DNA of 64,000 nt, from NCBI RefSeq assembly GCF_028389875.1, contig NC_084663.1, forward strand, positions 171,532,301 to 171,596,300, in the 5' to 3' direction. The DNA is from Rhea pennata (taxonomy: Eukaryota > Chordata > Aves > Rheiformes > Rheidae). Below the pieces are notes generated by a model. The model did not search any database and was not told where the DNA came from. It saw nothing but the letters and a program-made list of their open reading frames with translations. Both the position numbers and the translations under genes were made by a program. The stretch's first letter is position 1. Every line of letters begins with the position of its first letter. Positions 45,770-64,000 of the stretch are shown piece after piece.

Positions 45770-47114
45770 CACAGAATCATAGAATCAGTAAGGTTGGAAG
45801 GGACCTCTGGAGATCATCTAGTCCAACCTCCCTCCTCAGCAGGGTCACCTACAGCATGGTAGACAGGATTGCAACCAGGCGGGCCTTGAAGATCTCCAGA
45901 GAAGGAGACTCCGCAATCTCTCTGGGCTCCGTCACTCTCACAGGGAAGAAATTCCCCCTCACGCTCAGGCAGAACTTCCTGTGCTTCAGTTTCTGCCCAT
46001 TGCCTCTTGTCCTGTCACAGGGGACAACTGAAAAGAGTTTGGCCCCGTCCCCTTGACACCCTCCCTTCAGGTACTTATTCACATTGATAAGATCCCCCCT
46101 CAGTCTTTCTCTTCCCCAGGCTGAAGAGGCCCAGCTCTTGCAGCCGTTCCTCACAGGGCAGGTGCTCCAGCCCTCAGATCATCTTCATAGCCCTACGCTG
46201 GACTCTCTCCAGTAGCTCCATGTCCCTCTTGTACTGGGGAGCCCAGAAATGAACACAGTACTCCAGATGAGGCCTCCCCAGGGCTCAGGAGAGGGGCAGG
46301 ACCACCTCCCTCCACCTGCTGGCAACATTCTTCCTAATGCACCCCAGGAGACCATTGGTTTTCTTAGCCACAAGGGCACATTGCTGGCTCATGGTCAACA
46401 TGTCATCCACCAGCACTCCCAGGTCCTCCTCTGCACAGCTGCTCTCCAGCAGGACAGCCTCCAGCTTGTACTGGTGCCTGGGGTTATTTCTCCCTAGGTG
46501 CAGGACTCTGCACTTGCCCTTGTTGAACCTCAGGAGGTTCCTCTCTGCCCAGCTCTCCAGCCTGTCCAGGTCTCTCTCAATGGCAGCACAGCCCTCAGAT
46601 GTGTCAGCCACTCCTCCCAGCTTTGTAACTTTGGCAAACTTGCTGAGAAGGCACTCCATCCCCTCATCCAGGTCATTGATGAAGCAGTTGAACAGAATGG
46701 GACCCAGTACTGAGCCCTGGGGGATGCCAGTAGCCATAGGCCTCCAACTGGACTCCACACCACTGATGACAACCCTCTGAGCTCTGCCTTTCAGCCAGTT
46801 CTCAATCCACCTCATTGTCCACTCGTCTAACCCGTACTTCCTGAGCTTGCCTGGGAGGATGTTATGGGAGACAGTGTCAAAAGCCTTGCTGAAGTCAAGG
46901 TACACAACGTCCACTGATCTCCCCTCATCTCCTCAGCCAGTCACTCCATCCTAGAAGGCTATCAGATTGGTTAAGCAGGATTTCCCTTAGGTGAATCCAT
47001 GCTGGCTACTCCTCATCACCTTCTTTTCCTCCATATGCCTGGAGATGACATCCAGAATGAGCTTTGCAGGGATGGAGGTGAGGCTGACGGGCCTATAGTT
47101 GCCTGGTGAGGCAA
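45770..47114 (-). mobile_element. CR1 LINE, 5'-truncated (copy B), with 9-bp target duplication
   Basis: The minus-strand CR1 is about 1.35 kb with its 3' tail at low coordinates. The RT part reads [35 protein letters not shown] and [16 protein letters not shown], with an open frame of 209 residues at 46914-46285. The catalytic FADD box reads FAKV, so it is dead. CTTCCTGAT flanks it at 45761-45769 and 47115-47123. About eight bases at the 5' end (47107-47114) do not match the other CR1 copies. Confidence 0.95.
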
Positions 47115-47819
47115 CTTCCTGATAAGAGTTTTAGTTTCTTAGTGAAGCATTAGCATTACTACATTCATATTATTTGTTCCTGTTGATGACGCTGTAACTG
47201 TATTTATTGCTGAGAAAAGTGCCAAAATAAACCAATCAGTTGCTAATTAACCAAGTGATTCAGGAACAACTTTTTACCTCCACAAAAGTAATAGCATCTT
47301 CTTTAACCTCTAGGAATAGATGGCAGTTAGGCTGCCAGTGAAGACTGCATCACTAATGATACACAGTTCATTCCTTTTATGTAAATAAATTTTGGGTTAA
47401 AAATAAAAGTAACAAAGGGTCACTTTTACACTCTTAGACATACTAGAACAAACACTCTATGTATGACTGGGAAGAACTGCAGACAGAGAATGGTATTATT
47501 CAGAATCTAGAGGTTGAGTTCACACCACCCTAATAAGGCTAGCTGGTACTGCCTGTAAGAAGGAGTGACCCTGTTTGCAGGAAACCGAGTTATTAAACAC
47601 ATTTCATGAACCGTCTTCTTTAAGCTGTGATACTGCAGTACCTTAAAAACTGGCAGCAGAGGCAGCACTGCCACCTACTGCTCTCAAGGGCTCAGGTTTC
47701 ACTCTCACCAGCAGAACTACAACTTGGGTTTCCTTGAAAACTGAAAGAGTAAATACCAACTTTGTCCTTGGCAAAACATCAGTACTAAAGAAGTCATAGG
47801 GGGGATTTTAAAAGCTAGG

Positions 47820-48480
47820 TCTGTGTGGCCGACCAGTAACACCTGCAATGAGAAAAGGTTCAGAGGCTTAGGAGCCCCATGAAGTTCAGGAACAGTGTAA
47901 GGTGCGGTTCGCTAATCCTTATTGTAACATGAAGAACTGACTTTTCTCAATGCAAAGAGGGGCCAGAGGGTGATCTTTGTTTTAGGTTAAGTAGTCATAG
48001 CCGTTAATTGTACCAGGTGTAAATGTTTCCTACTGAGTTTATCAAAATAATGTCTCCCTGAAGTAGCCAGATCAGCAGGGGGAAGTGTATACATGGCTCA
48101 ACCCAACTTAAAGAGTATAAAACCTCAACAACTGACAAAGGATTTTCAAAGAGAGCAAGGGGCTTGAGTTGGCTTCAACTGGCACATTCTTTCCAGGCAA
48201 CTGGGGACACCCAGCGTCGTGATGGGGTGCATATCAGAGAGACCAGGAAGGGCAATCATATTGATACTGCGATTGAAGTGGGTAAGCGTACACTCATGTT
48301 GTGATTTCAGTATATTGCTGGATCACTGCTAAATTGAAAATCCTGTGTAACACCAAATATCTCAAAGACAAACTTTTATATTAAACAATGCACTCTCCGT
48401 GTGTGCAGAATATCTAAAAGAACCTGGTCACAGAGTACTGGACTCTGACAGTCTGCCAACCCTGGAGTTCTAGATGAGAC
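47820..48480 (+). repeat. Possible LTR / ERV remnant
   Basis: A GTATAAAACC TATA-like box near 48116 is followed about 100 bases later by AACTGGGGACACCCAGCG and GCGATTGAAGTGGGTAAGCG. This layout is suggestive of an avian ERV LTR and leader. There are no confirmed termini, coding remnants or duplications. Confidence 0.25.
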
Positions 48481-50863
48481 TTTATTACAGAATTTGATTA
48501 GAATTTGTGATTAAGTAGTGAAAAAGGCTGTCAAAAAGTGCAAAATAGGTGATAATTTTATATTATAACAATAAATAAATAAACTTTGAAGGAAAGTTAC
48601 TATATTCTTGGGAGAGATCTACCCTAGGAAATGCTTAGATGAAAAGAAAGAAATGTATATGGAAAGACATGTATACAATGCATTCAGTGAGCAATTAGTC
48701 GTGCATGCTGGATGAAATTTTGACTGAAACCACAGTGAACTTTGCCACTGAATTCAGAGAGGCTAGGATTTCAACTTCTATATTTACACTTGCATGTGGA
48801 TTTCTACAGGAAAGATCTGATCTCTGGCTCTTGGGAGATATCTTCTTTGTGCTAGATTGTAAATAAAAGTGCTTTTCACATTTAAAAAGAAAAATTGGTG
48901 CACAGTGTGGCACTACAGTAACCTGGTTATACTTTGTCTGTTCTGCTGCTTTGAATCAGGAATATCTTTGCTTATCAAATCAAGCTGCCTGCTGCTACAT
49001 GCCCATTCTTTGTCCCTATCAGAGTCTTCACTCATAAATCATTTAAACACCTAAGCCTGATGACTCTTGCTCTACTACTGCCCTTTGTCATTTTGTCTAT
49101 GCCTGGAAACTCTCCAAGTTGTCAGAGGAAAACTGACTGAGACAAATGTCTGGTAATGCATTCTTTTTTCTCCTTCAGTGCAAATTCAAACAGGTCAGCT
49201 TGCAATTTGAAAAAGAATGGAACAGAGGAGATACATTTCCACAGCCAGACACTATTCTCAGCTGTGAGATACACAGCAGCTAACATCACTACCTGCTGTA
49301 CAGCCACATCACTGATATTTTCCAGCTGAGACAAATTTTACTGTGTCCTAAGTTGGATGCATCAGGCCACGAAGTTTACCAGCTAAAGCACCCTTCTAAA
49401 TAAAATTATTATGAATCCTAACATGAATTACTGCATTAAGCTCCCAGGCTAGCTCAATCACATAGCAGAAAAAAAATCAAGAACTCATCTAACTGGGCTA
49501 CTACGAAATTCAAACTTAAGTAAAAGTTAAGAGCAGAATTTAAGAGAAATTATACTGAGTAAATTACTGCACATTTGTTTATTCATACAGTGTTAGCAGA
49601 CAAACTATATCCAGACTTGATGTGCACTTTTAAGTACATTGTTATGCCTCTCTTCACTGTGGTGGCTTGAAAGAGCACACACATACCTACTGTCTAAGCA
49701 GCTGAGGATATGATGTTTGAACTTCAGGGATAGGAATTAATGAATTGAGTTTGCTATGCTTTTCTGTGCAGCAATTTGCCAGAAGAACTATGGATTTATG
49801 ATCTGCATATTAACAACAGTTGAGATACTTGAAGCTGAGGAAAAGATGTAGCTACACAACTCCAATTAATGTAAGTGGGAATTGTGTGGCTAAGATCTGT
49901 ATATAGCTTTGCATTTTCAAACAAGAATCTTTACAGTGTCACAGAACTTCTTACAGAACCTAGTATTTGTGTCCCAGGTAAGTTGAATATGATAGAGAAT
50001 AGGAAATGTTTAAATCCTACAAAATCCAACATGCCATACAGAACAGGTGAATGGAAAAAAATGGTGTTAACGTAAGGCAGTGTGATGTGTAGGGTTTAAA
50101 TGCTCCATAAATTTATTGAGAATACCCAACAGAGATTAGTAAGCCAAAATTTTGTTTCACAAGGAAAGCACAATATCAACAAAAGAGTTTTGTTCAGTGA
50201 ATGGAAAGAAAGATTTTATACAGAAGAATAAATACTGTTAAGCAGAGATAAAAGTCATACAATGGTTTTATGATCAGTTGTACAGTGCTAATCATTATAA
50301 TATGTATAGACAAGATTCTCCTGAAGTTTTACAAGTTGCATATCAAACACATACATCACTGGAATGCATCCAGATCACATAGGAAATCTCTTACTGGTGA
50401 TATAGGAATTAATATATTCATTCTGGCTGATGGAAAAAAGCACCAGTACAGTAAGAGCAACAAGATACTACGTTTGGTAGAAGTATACAGAACATGCCCT
50501 ACTAGCCCATTTGCTGTTGTCAAAAGGCAGTGATCCAAACACTATCTTTTTCTAACAGGAGTCAAGTCGCAGGTTTCAAGTCAGGGAAACCTGCGAGTAG
50601 AGGCTGACAGAAGGTTAAGAAGAGAGGTCACGTGGTGGGTTACTGATGAATCTTTTGCTCTTCAAAGCCATGCAGTTATCAGAAAGGTCTGAATAACCAT
50701 TTTTATTTTCTACATACAGCATTAAAACCTGGCTATGTTCTACATACTGTGCTCTTCTAAAATACTGAAAATATGTAATTGAGGGCTCATAAAAAATAAA
50801 AAGAATTGCTAGCCATTCTGCACACATTTATTTTGCTCTTTCCTAGCTATATGTTTAATTTCT

Positions 50864-50884
50864 GTCCTCCTCCTCCTCCTCCTC
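50864..50884. repeat. (TCC)n microsatellite
   Basis: About seven TCC units in an AT-rich region. Confidence 0.9.
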
Positions 50885-53800
50885 AGAAAGTCTTATTCTT
50901 GGCAACTTTTTTTTTCTTTTTTGGATTGTGGGCCACAGACAGCTTTGACTTACAAAAGCACTATTTTCATATTTCTCAAGCTTTTTTATCACTTTGACTG
51001 CAGGCTTTACACTTATCTTCTGCCTCTCAGATAAGCTTTCCTTTCACCATCCTATAATCTCACCCTATTTCTATGTGATTAAACCTCCTAGAGATGAAGA
51101 TTTTTTTGCTTGCTTCATTTGAAAGGAATTTATTTAGGGCACTCTGTATCCATTCTGACACAATCGAGACTTGTGGCAAATGGTTAAAAAATACAAACAA
51201 TAATAAATACAGCATTCCATTTTTTGAGGTTGTCAGTGTGGCAAAATGCATGCAATGCACATAAAAAAATAAAAGGAGAAAACAAGCCAACAAGTCCCTT
51301 TGCATGGATATAACCCTCTGCAGGCTAACATAACTCTACAGCATATATTTCTTCAATTGTCTCGTTGCATATATAAGAAAATAATTTATGTATTTAATTA
51401 CCTGAGCACCCAAATTCATATTCATAAGCCAAAATAATCTTTATTTTGTCAACAGCTTGCAGGCATACAAAGAGAGGAGAGCTTTTCAAAAATCTAATTC
51501 CCATATTATTGAGGGCTTAAAGAGTCTGCAGACTACCGGAATCAAGTGGCTGTGATCTGTTTCTAAATTCACGTTTGCTTCATTAAAACTTCATTAAATC
51601 TAAACAGTTTTACCCTTCATTCTATATATTTAAGAAATGTCCTGCCAGTCTCTCCAACATTTATTCTGTTCATATCTTGTTTATTTTAGTAATGTATTAT
51701 TTATGCTTACATACATGATTGGTATTTCCATATACTGTAGATAGATAGTTGTATCTTAAAGGAAATCCCTACAAAGAGGTAATTTCTCCATATAAGCACT
51801 TGCAACAGGAAAGCACATTCAGAATTTTTAGACACAGTAATTTAACCTTTTTTGAGCCTCTCCAACTAAGGAGCAAAATATGTGCAGCAAACCTTTCTAC
51901 GGAGGGAGACAGTCTGACAAATCTTACCTACAAATGAACTGTAGCAACTCACAGTAAATTTCTTTACAGCTAAGGAACAGTTACTTTTCATTACTTCATG
52001 CAATGACATCTCATTAGCATGGTACATCAGTAAGTTGGGGAACCATCAACTATCCCTGAAGAAGTTGATTCAAATTTTCTTCAGAGTCTGGCTTGAAGAA
52101 ACAGAGCTCAGTTCAAGCAGAAAATCAAGTTGCGTTGTGCAGTGGATAATAGGTAAGAGAAGTTCTGGAAACACTGTTGAAAATGAAGGCTGACTCTTCA
52201 GGAATTAAATATTCTGGCAAACTAAACTTTGGTGCTAGCAAAAGGCTGACTTCGGCTATTTCACTCACTAAGAAGAGATTGTCAGCAGTTAGGCAGTAAA
52301 TCATTTGCCCTGTCAAATAAGGGAAAAGAAATGTAGTCTGTCTGATATGTTAGTTTACGTGGCGGTCAGGGAACGTATCAGCAAACTGAAGTTCTAGCAT
52401 TTCGCTATGGCATGGGTAGCACAGCTAAGACATACTGCCAGAGGAGCTAAGTGTATCTAATTACAGCCTTCACTCACAGATGTCCCCGTTGGCGTGGACC
52501 CCAGTGATACTCATGACTGACATGTACTTTGGCAAAGTTCCGACAGAATGGATAATTTCCAGGATGTTTGGAACAGCTAGAAGCTTATGGAGCTGCATAC
52601 CATATAGGCGACCTGTACTCTGAGGTCTAATAAACAGAAAAAAGCTTGGGTATTCCAGCAATAAATAAAGGGTCTCTTTGTTTTTATGCATATAAATCAT
52701 ATTTTCCATTTCCAGGTGGGAGCACTGAGTCTCTGAAGAGTTACTTCATTTCAGTCTATGTCAGAAGAGATGAAATTTGGTGGACAGTGGAGTCCAGTAC
52801 TTAAAACTGCAGAGCCCAGTAAAAAGCTGGAACCACCTTCATCATATTCAAAACATTCTTCAGGACTTCAGGACGCTGCGGGGGACATGAGCAAGTAGGG
52901 TTCTCTGAGATAATATATAAGCTTTGTTAAGGTGTTCATTCCTTGCCAGTTTTATGTTGCAGGTTAGTTTAGATCAGCTGTGAAACATGCAAGGTTTGAC
53001 ACTGACAAGTTCGGTTCTGCCATGGAGGATACAAGGTCTCCATAGGGAGGGAAAAAAAAAAAAAAGCAGTACAAACAAGCTTTTCCAAGAAGTACTGTCA
53101 AAACACAGTTGCCACTTTTTATACTAGAGCGCTTGTTGCAGGCTTTCTGTGGACTTTCAGCTATGTATTAAATGCCTTTTTCCCTTCTGTGCTTTACTGT
53201 TCTTTCAAGGATACCTGTTAAAGATTACAATTTTTATTCTATTAAATGTAATAGGAACTTTACATTAATTTAAACAGAAAAAGATGCAAAGAGAACAAAG
53301 CATTTCATTTCATTTCTGAGTTTGTCAAATAAATTATTTCATTTCATTTGTTCATTTTAACCTGAGTTAAAGAGTTCACATTAGATAAGCACCTGCTGAA
53401 ACTGGTACATAGTGGCAGGCAGAAAAAGCAAATGAATTAGCCATTGTTCACTGACAACAGATATGATTTTGATAAAATGAGAAAGCTACATTAGTGAACA
53501 GACTTCTCCAACAATCACAGCTAAAGCAAAAAAATAACAAACACAATTACCATCATCATTGTTAGCAGTTAAATATGAGGATTAAAAATAAATAAACAGA
53601 AAATCATGCACTTCTAGGTATTTGCTTTGGATTCTTTATACCTACAAAACCATTAGCTGTTATATCTTCGAAGGATGACTTCACTGAAAAGAGTTATATC
53701 AATACACTTTGAATTCCTTTGTTCAAATACATTTTTATAACTAATTTTGACACAAGACCTGTGAGTTTCTAATACTTCATTAAAAAGTATTTGCTCTTGG

Positions 53801-55153
53801 ATGAAATTCTTGCTTAGGAGTGATATCACCTTTCATTTCTCAGAAAAACAGACTTAATGCTAATTCTTAACTTGCTCCTCTGCAAACTAATGCTCAGTGC
53901 TCCTATCTTTTGATTCCATCTCCCTTCCAGGACTCAATTCCTGGTTTTGGATCCCTACCAGTCTTGTCTAAGCTTGGTCTCTGGCTTTAGCTCCTACTCT
54001 GTGGCTTTCTGGACTGAGAAGGACTGCGCATCTCCTGGTCTCTTACACTTCTTGCAGTGATAGCAATTGGCACTCAGAAGAAAAAAAAATGCTTTTTTTG
54101 CACTAAAACCTATTCTGAAACCTGACAGAGCTCTAGGGAGGCAATCTGCTAATAAGTGGGAGTAGAGGTTGTTTGATATCCTAATTAGCTCTGTTAGAAG
54201 ACAGATAACATGTTGCATTTCCCCTAGTAGGAGAAACTTTTGCTGATTCATCACACTGTCCAATTCTAGGATGCTGCACAGTGCTGTTCATCCACTTTGA
54301 TGGTTCATGTAGAAGATCTATGAAACGTCCATTCACGTTCGGAAAGGTCTGATTGTCTTTCTGTCATTACTGAAGCCAGGTCAGACTGCTGCTTATTCAC
54401 AGATAGGAATATTGCCAAGGGAAGATTTGAAGATGTGAATGAAACATTTCACAGAGATGTAGAAGATTAATTTCTGAAAGCCAAGACTCACAAACAGAAC
54501 ACTGAGTTAAAACTACTCCATATGAGATATGCACGATTTATCAAGGCAGAAAAGTATCACATGCTGTGCAAGTAAAATATTGCACCACTGCCTATTATAA
54601 AATGACACGGAGGTCCTGTGCTTTTTGTTTTCTGACAGAGCTGCAACTTCCTGATGATTAACCAAAACAGGGAAACAGGAAACGAAGCATCACATTTTCC
54701 TAGGTATCACCTGAAAAGAAGTTGGAGGTACTTCCATATTTGGCAAAAAGTGCATAGCCTCATTTCTTGTGTCCTCTAAATTCATCGATGCTCAAGATTT
54801 GTGTGGAAGCTGCCCCCCTTTAACACTTTTCCTTTCTGAGGCAAAAATGACCTGCATGTTTCTACAGCATATTGCTATGATATTTTTTATTTTCTATTTT
54901 TATTTTCTATTTCATTTTCTGTTTCTATGATAGAGGGTACCTTCTGTCTTTGTGTTTGAAGGAAATTCACACAGCTCTGAACTGCACTAGTTGCTCACTT
55001 GCACTGTATAGATGGAAGGATGTGGAATTCAGTTTTATGGCTGTCAGTCCTTTCCCCTTCCCCAAACTCTGCAGAGCATTACTCTCACAAAGTTCTCCAG
55101 AGCAGTATCTCCATATGCCTCTGGAAGGAGCAAAGTGTTTGAGCACTTCATGA

Positions 55154-55192
55154 CTCTGTGAGGTCCCTTCCAACCTGAATTATTTTATGATT
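55154..55192 (+). mobile_element. Short CR1 3' end
   Basis: GAGGTCCCTTCCAACCTGAA followed by TTATTTTATGATTCT matches the terminal bases of a CR1. It is very short, so confidence is moderate. Confidence 0.6.
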
Positions 55193-56540
55193 CTTCAGTA
55201 TTGTTCATGCTTGAACATACTTATTTTCTGAACAGCTGGACTTCCAGAAACATACAGCTCCAGTTCAACATATCCAAATATATATGCAAAGACACAGGCA
55301 CAATATAATCTTTACTAACTGATGTATCAGATACAATTTCATAGATAACACTTTCTATAACTCACAAGAAATACATAGATCTATGAATAAGCTTTTGCAG
55401 CTATATAAAGCACATGAGACTGAGTTTGCACAGAGCACTCTAGATTGTAGGAGCAGGGTTTTTCTGTCTTTGCATGGAATAATGCTCAACTCAAGTTTTT
55501 CATCACTTCACCTGGTATCACTTGAGCATAATGCAGAGTCTGATAGCAGCACCCCAAGTAGTGACTCAGAAATGGGAATAGCCATCCATTGACTGTCAAA
55601 GTCAAACGTACAGAACAACATGCATTTTAGAGAGCGTATAAGCCCTCAAAATGTGAAGAACGTCCAACTCAGACACAAACTCTGTTGTGGAACTAACCAT
55701 ATTCTTTTCCTTGAATCTTCTAAGTAAGCCTGTGAAGCTTAAATGAGCATCATTGAGCCTCCAGTTCAGTTTAGATCACTCACTCCTTTTGTTGCATTTT
55801 ATGCAGGAGGCTAAATATTTTAGTGAATTCAGTATTAAACATTGAAGCAATTCTTTTAGACCTTTTCTAATCAAAGCAATAGTATTTCACTCAATACAGA
55901 CTTGAAGATATAAGAAATGCTAAGCTCTGCTTTAGTTCAGAACAGGGGTAAAATGTGGTCTTGCTTTGTCATTTCTCAGAAAGAGGTTGAATACAATAAT
56001 ATAATAGTTTACTATTTTTGTGACTAGAAGTTATGTTTTTCTCTTTATTACATATATTGGGTGATGTCAGAAGTATTCTGGAACTCTTTTCATTTACTAA
56101 TTGCAATGTAGGTTTGCTCCCGCTAGGTGCTATCCTTCCTCTATGGTTTGTGAATCTGCTTGATGAAGGAAACTGTCCTGAGTGAACAAATCTGGACCTG
56201 TTTACCACCCATGGAATTGTTACCTGAAATGCAAAACACAGGCTTGTACTTCATCCCAGACTAGTGTTAGTAGGAAACAAGACAGAAACATCTTTCTAAA
56301 TGATCAAACAATAAATGCATTCCCTACCCCCAAAAAATCAAATAATGTAAACACTTGTCAAAATATCAAAAAAATAAATAAATAAAAAGGAAAGAAAAAA
56401 AGCTACTGGGTCGCATTAGATTAAGACAGCATGACAGCACACATTTAACATACAGCCAGCCCTGCTAGGTAGCTAACAGCAAACACTAAAACATGTATCT
56501 GTCTTATCTGAAGTTGCTATTACTCAGAAAAGGCAAGCTA

Positions 56541-61330
<4,790 letters not shown>

Positions 61331-63647
61331 AAAAATACCCCAGCAGGACAGCGTGCGTGGGGCTGCCCCAGCCCTTTCCCCACGCGCCCGCGCTGAGGGT
61401 GGCTCTGCCGCCGAGGGGAGTTTCACAGTTGTTCCGTAGGGGCTGAGCAACTCTTCCCAGTGGCTTTTCCCGTTGAAGATGCTGGGGCAAACAGCTTTCT
61501 TTTCTCATCCCCGTGCTCTTGAATTGGCGCTTCTTGGGCAGCTCTCTACCTTTCCATTTTATCTCCCGTTCCTCCCCAAAAAGTAATGCCTCTCTGTGAA
61601 GGAGTGCTGCTCCAGCTCGTATTTCTACTGTAGACATCAGTAATTTTGCCAGAAGTGCGACATGACCTGCCAGTTGCATCCGTATCCTCTTGTTACTTCC
61701 TAAGTTTTCAGACTTACCCCTCAAAGCTTTTAAACCGGATCAGGGCCTGTGTAGTAGGTGTGTGAGGCTGAGAGGACAAATTCTCTGGATAACCAATCAC
61801 TTGAACTGTAAAATGTCCTCAGAGACACGTCCACCCCTTTTAGAGGTAAAGCAACAACTCTTTGAAAACTTAAAGTGCTTGGGAACTGTAACTTTCATGG
61901 CTGGTGTAAAGTCTTTATAATACTCTTAAACTTACTGTCTAAAATATGCATAGACAATTCAATGCGCATTTGCTTAAACACCCTTAGGTGAAACACAAGC
62001 AGGCTTGCCAGAGTGAAGGCAGAGTGTGCTTCCTGTGAAAGTGGTATCATGTAAGTTGAATAGAATGTATATTATAATTGTAAACAAGAGCACCTTGCTT
62101 ATTAAGTTTTGTCATTTTAGTGTTGTAAATTTTGAAGCCAACAGAACTGATGTGGGAACAACTTTTTCAAGAAACAAGTTTTGTTGTTTTGATGTCAGTA
62201 TTATCAGGGAAGTGATACTCCTAGACAAAATTTATCTTTCTTAGAAAGGATTAAGCCTGGTCCTTACAAAAACGATGCCAGCTTTCTTCAGGGGACATTA
62301 CCATTTTAAAAGGGAAGCTTTTGAAGTGTAGTATTTGGTTCATATAATCTTTTTCTTCATACAATCTGCGGTCTTTTTTGTGGTCCCAGACGAGGCAGCC
62401 ATCGCATTCTTTGGAATATACCAGAACTGCTGGTAAGCAGCAGTTTTTGCAATAAAGGAGGTTGAGCAGGTCTTTCCAACAAATTGATGAAAATTTGAGT
62501 ACAAAAGCACTTTAAAACCTGAACTTGATTTAAAAACTTGTATTGTCTGTCTAGACCGTAACAAAAAAACATGATTTTGTTTCCTAAATATTCAAGAACT
62601 TTAATGGTATGTATTAAAACTTAAAGTTACATTTTACAAATTATTGAATAATAGATTGGTTGTCCTTATCCCTGAATTTAGAAATACTGCTAGCACTTGT
62701 AATCTAACCAAAGAATTTTGCCGTAGGGTTTTATTTTTAAAACCTTAATTCTATGAAAAGAGCAGTAGTTACATACGTGTGGAGTTTGAGTATTTAGTCT
62801 CTGTGTTCTCACTAGGTCTTTTGTTAAGTGCATGCATAAATTCTGCATAAAACTGAAAATAGTTTACATCGTCATGATACTTTTTTTGTACTAGCGAGAT
62901 TGTTTATCCATGTGATTGCATTGAAATACACATACGAAAGCACTAGGTATTGTCCAGTTGTAGATAGTTGTATAATGGAGTATTTTTAAAAGGAGAGAAA
63001 TGTACACATGTCAAACTAGATGAGCAATAAGGTAGCAATGGGAAGCCAGTACACCTGAACACTGAAGGAAACCTGTTTGTCCTATGCCTTACTCAGAGAT
63101 GAGTTCTTTGTGCTTATCTTATTTATACCAGGAGTGGAAGGATATTGATCACAGCTACTAGGTCTTCACAGTGTCATTCTCATGAATAATCACTGTCTTT
63201 TTCTAGTTTCTGTTATTGTAATTCTGAAGTATGTTTTTTAAAATTTTGTATAAAATCAGTTTTCAGTAAAGTGCTTAAATTTGCTCTAGATAGCTTTCTT
63301 TTTTTAAGAATCTTGTAGCTTATTAAATTCATCATAGGAGCTATGAATAGAGGCAGTTTTAAATTGAAATTGTGATTTTAGTGTACATATATACAGTATA
63401 TAAGCATTTTACAGGAATCATTTAGTTTTTTAATCATTTTAGTGCTACAGAATTTCATAATATATCTAGCTGAACATTTAATATTATGCTATGTACATAA
63501 TATGGTAATGTTTTATTGGTTTCCTATACCTGTTTCTATGGAAAAACTGAACATGAATATCAGCATAATTGTAGAACTGAAATTGATTACTTTTTTGCTT
63601 GAATGTGAATCATAACTTAACCTCCAGATGGCTAAATGCATCTCTAA

Positions 63648-63653
63648 AATAAA
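63648..63653 (+). promoter_or_regulatory. Candidate KCTD12 poly(A) signal
   Basis: AATAAA about 2.5 kb after the stop; a second copy is at 63744-63749. Either could end the transcript. Confidence 0.45.
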
Positions 63654-64000
63654 GGTTGCCTGTATTTTGATCAATGAATGCCTATCTGTTTGCTAGCAGG
63701 TGACCCAGAAACTCTTGTGACATTTTTAAGTAAAAATGGATGTAATAAAAACAAAAACTGATGATTTTTAATCTTCATGTTTGTGCTTAAATCTTTATGA
63801 GTTACTAACTTTAGGAAATGGGGTCCTTCCTTTTGCCAATAACTCATTACCATCTAGGCTTAAAGCAGTAGTGCCATAAATTTAATAGTCATTTGATGAT
63901 TTACCAAGGAAGATGATTTTTGATAAGCACAAATCAGTAGGTTCAGTCAAATTTGTAAACTGCTTAGGGCAATGTCACTGAGTTTTACTGGTCTGTTCTA

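Larger units (their letters stand above)
47124..56540. other. Intergenic DNA
   Basis: AT-rich, no recognisable gene. Contents noted are a possible LTR at about 47.8-48.5 kb, a (TCC)n run at 50864-50884, TTTCA-type repeats near 53300-53350 and a short CR1 end at 55154-55192. Confidence 0.5.

Overview
The window is vertebrate nuclear DNA, almost certainly from a bird. It carries several copies of the avian/reptilian CR1 LINE, whose 3' ends finish in short ATTCTATG-type tails. It also holds one decayed gammaretrovirus-like provirus, CpG-island promoters and genes with GT/AG introns. Gene order matches the mammalian KCTD12-ACOD1-CLN5 neighbourhood, inverted. The species cannot be read from the sequence.

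Layout from left to right. (1) 1-7502 is intron 3 of CLN5. It contains a 3' proviral remnant (RT tail, RNase H, integrase, 3' LTR) antisense to CLN5, with a 2.75-kb CR1 nested inside the integrase gene. (2) 7503-11880, minus strand: CLN5 exons 3, 2 and 1 with a CpG-island promoter; exon 4 lies beyond the left edge. (3) 14100-20068, plus strand: a complete four-exon ES1/GATD3-family gene (225 aa), divergent from CLN5, with a CR1 in intron 2. (4) 22306-27495, minus strand: the four conserved coding exons of ACOD1 (IRG1, the itaconate-producing enzyme), with a candidate extra N-terminal exon at 35686-35747. (5) About 35.8-59.6 kb: largely intergenic, with CR1 fragments and two LTR-like stretches. 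(6) 60104-61108, plus strand: intronless KCTD12 in a strong CpG island, followed by a long AT-rich 3' UTR.

The genes are functionally unrelated except by neighbourhood. CLN5 is a lysosomal glycoprotein. ACOD1 makes the immunometabolite itaconate. The ES1/GATD3-like protein belongs to the DJ-1/PfpI superfamily. KCTD12 is a GABA-B receptor auxiliary subunit. The most unusual element is at 33221-33358 (minus strand), probably inside ACOD1 intronic or upstream DNA. It is a tRNA-Val(UAC)-derived head joined to a CR1 3' tail, and the whole unit is bracketed by a 7-bp direct repeat. That is the architecture of a CR1-mobilised SINE or of a one-off tRNA/CR1 chimeric retrocopy.
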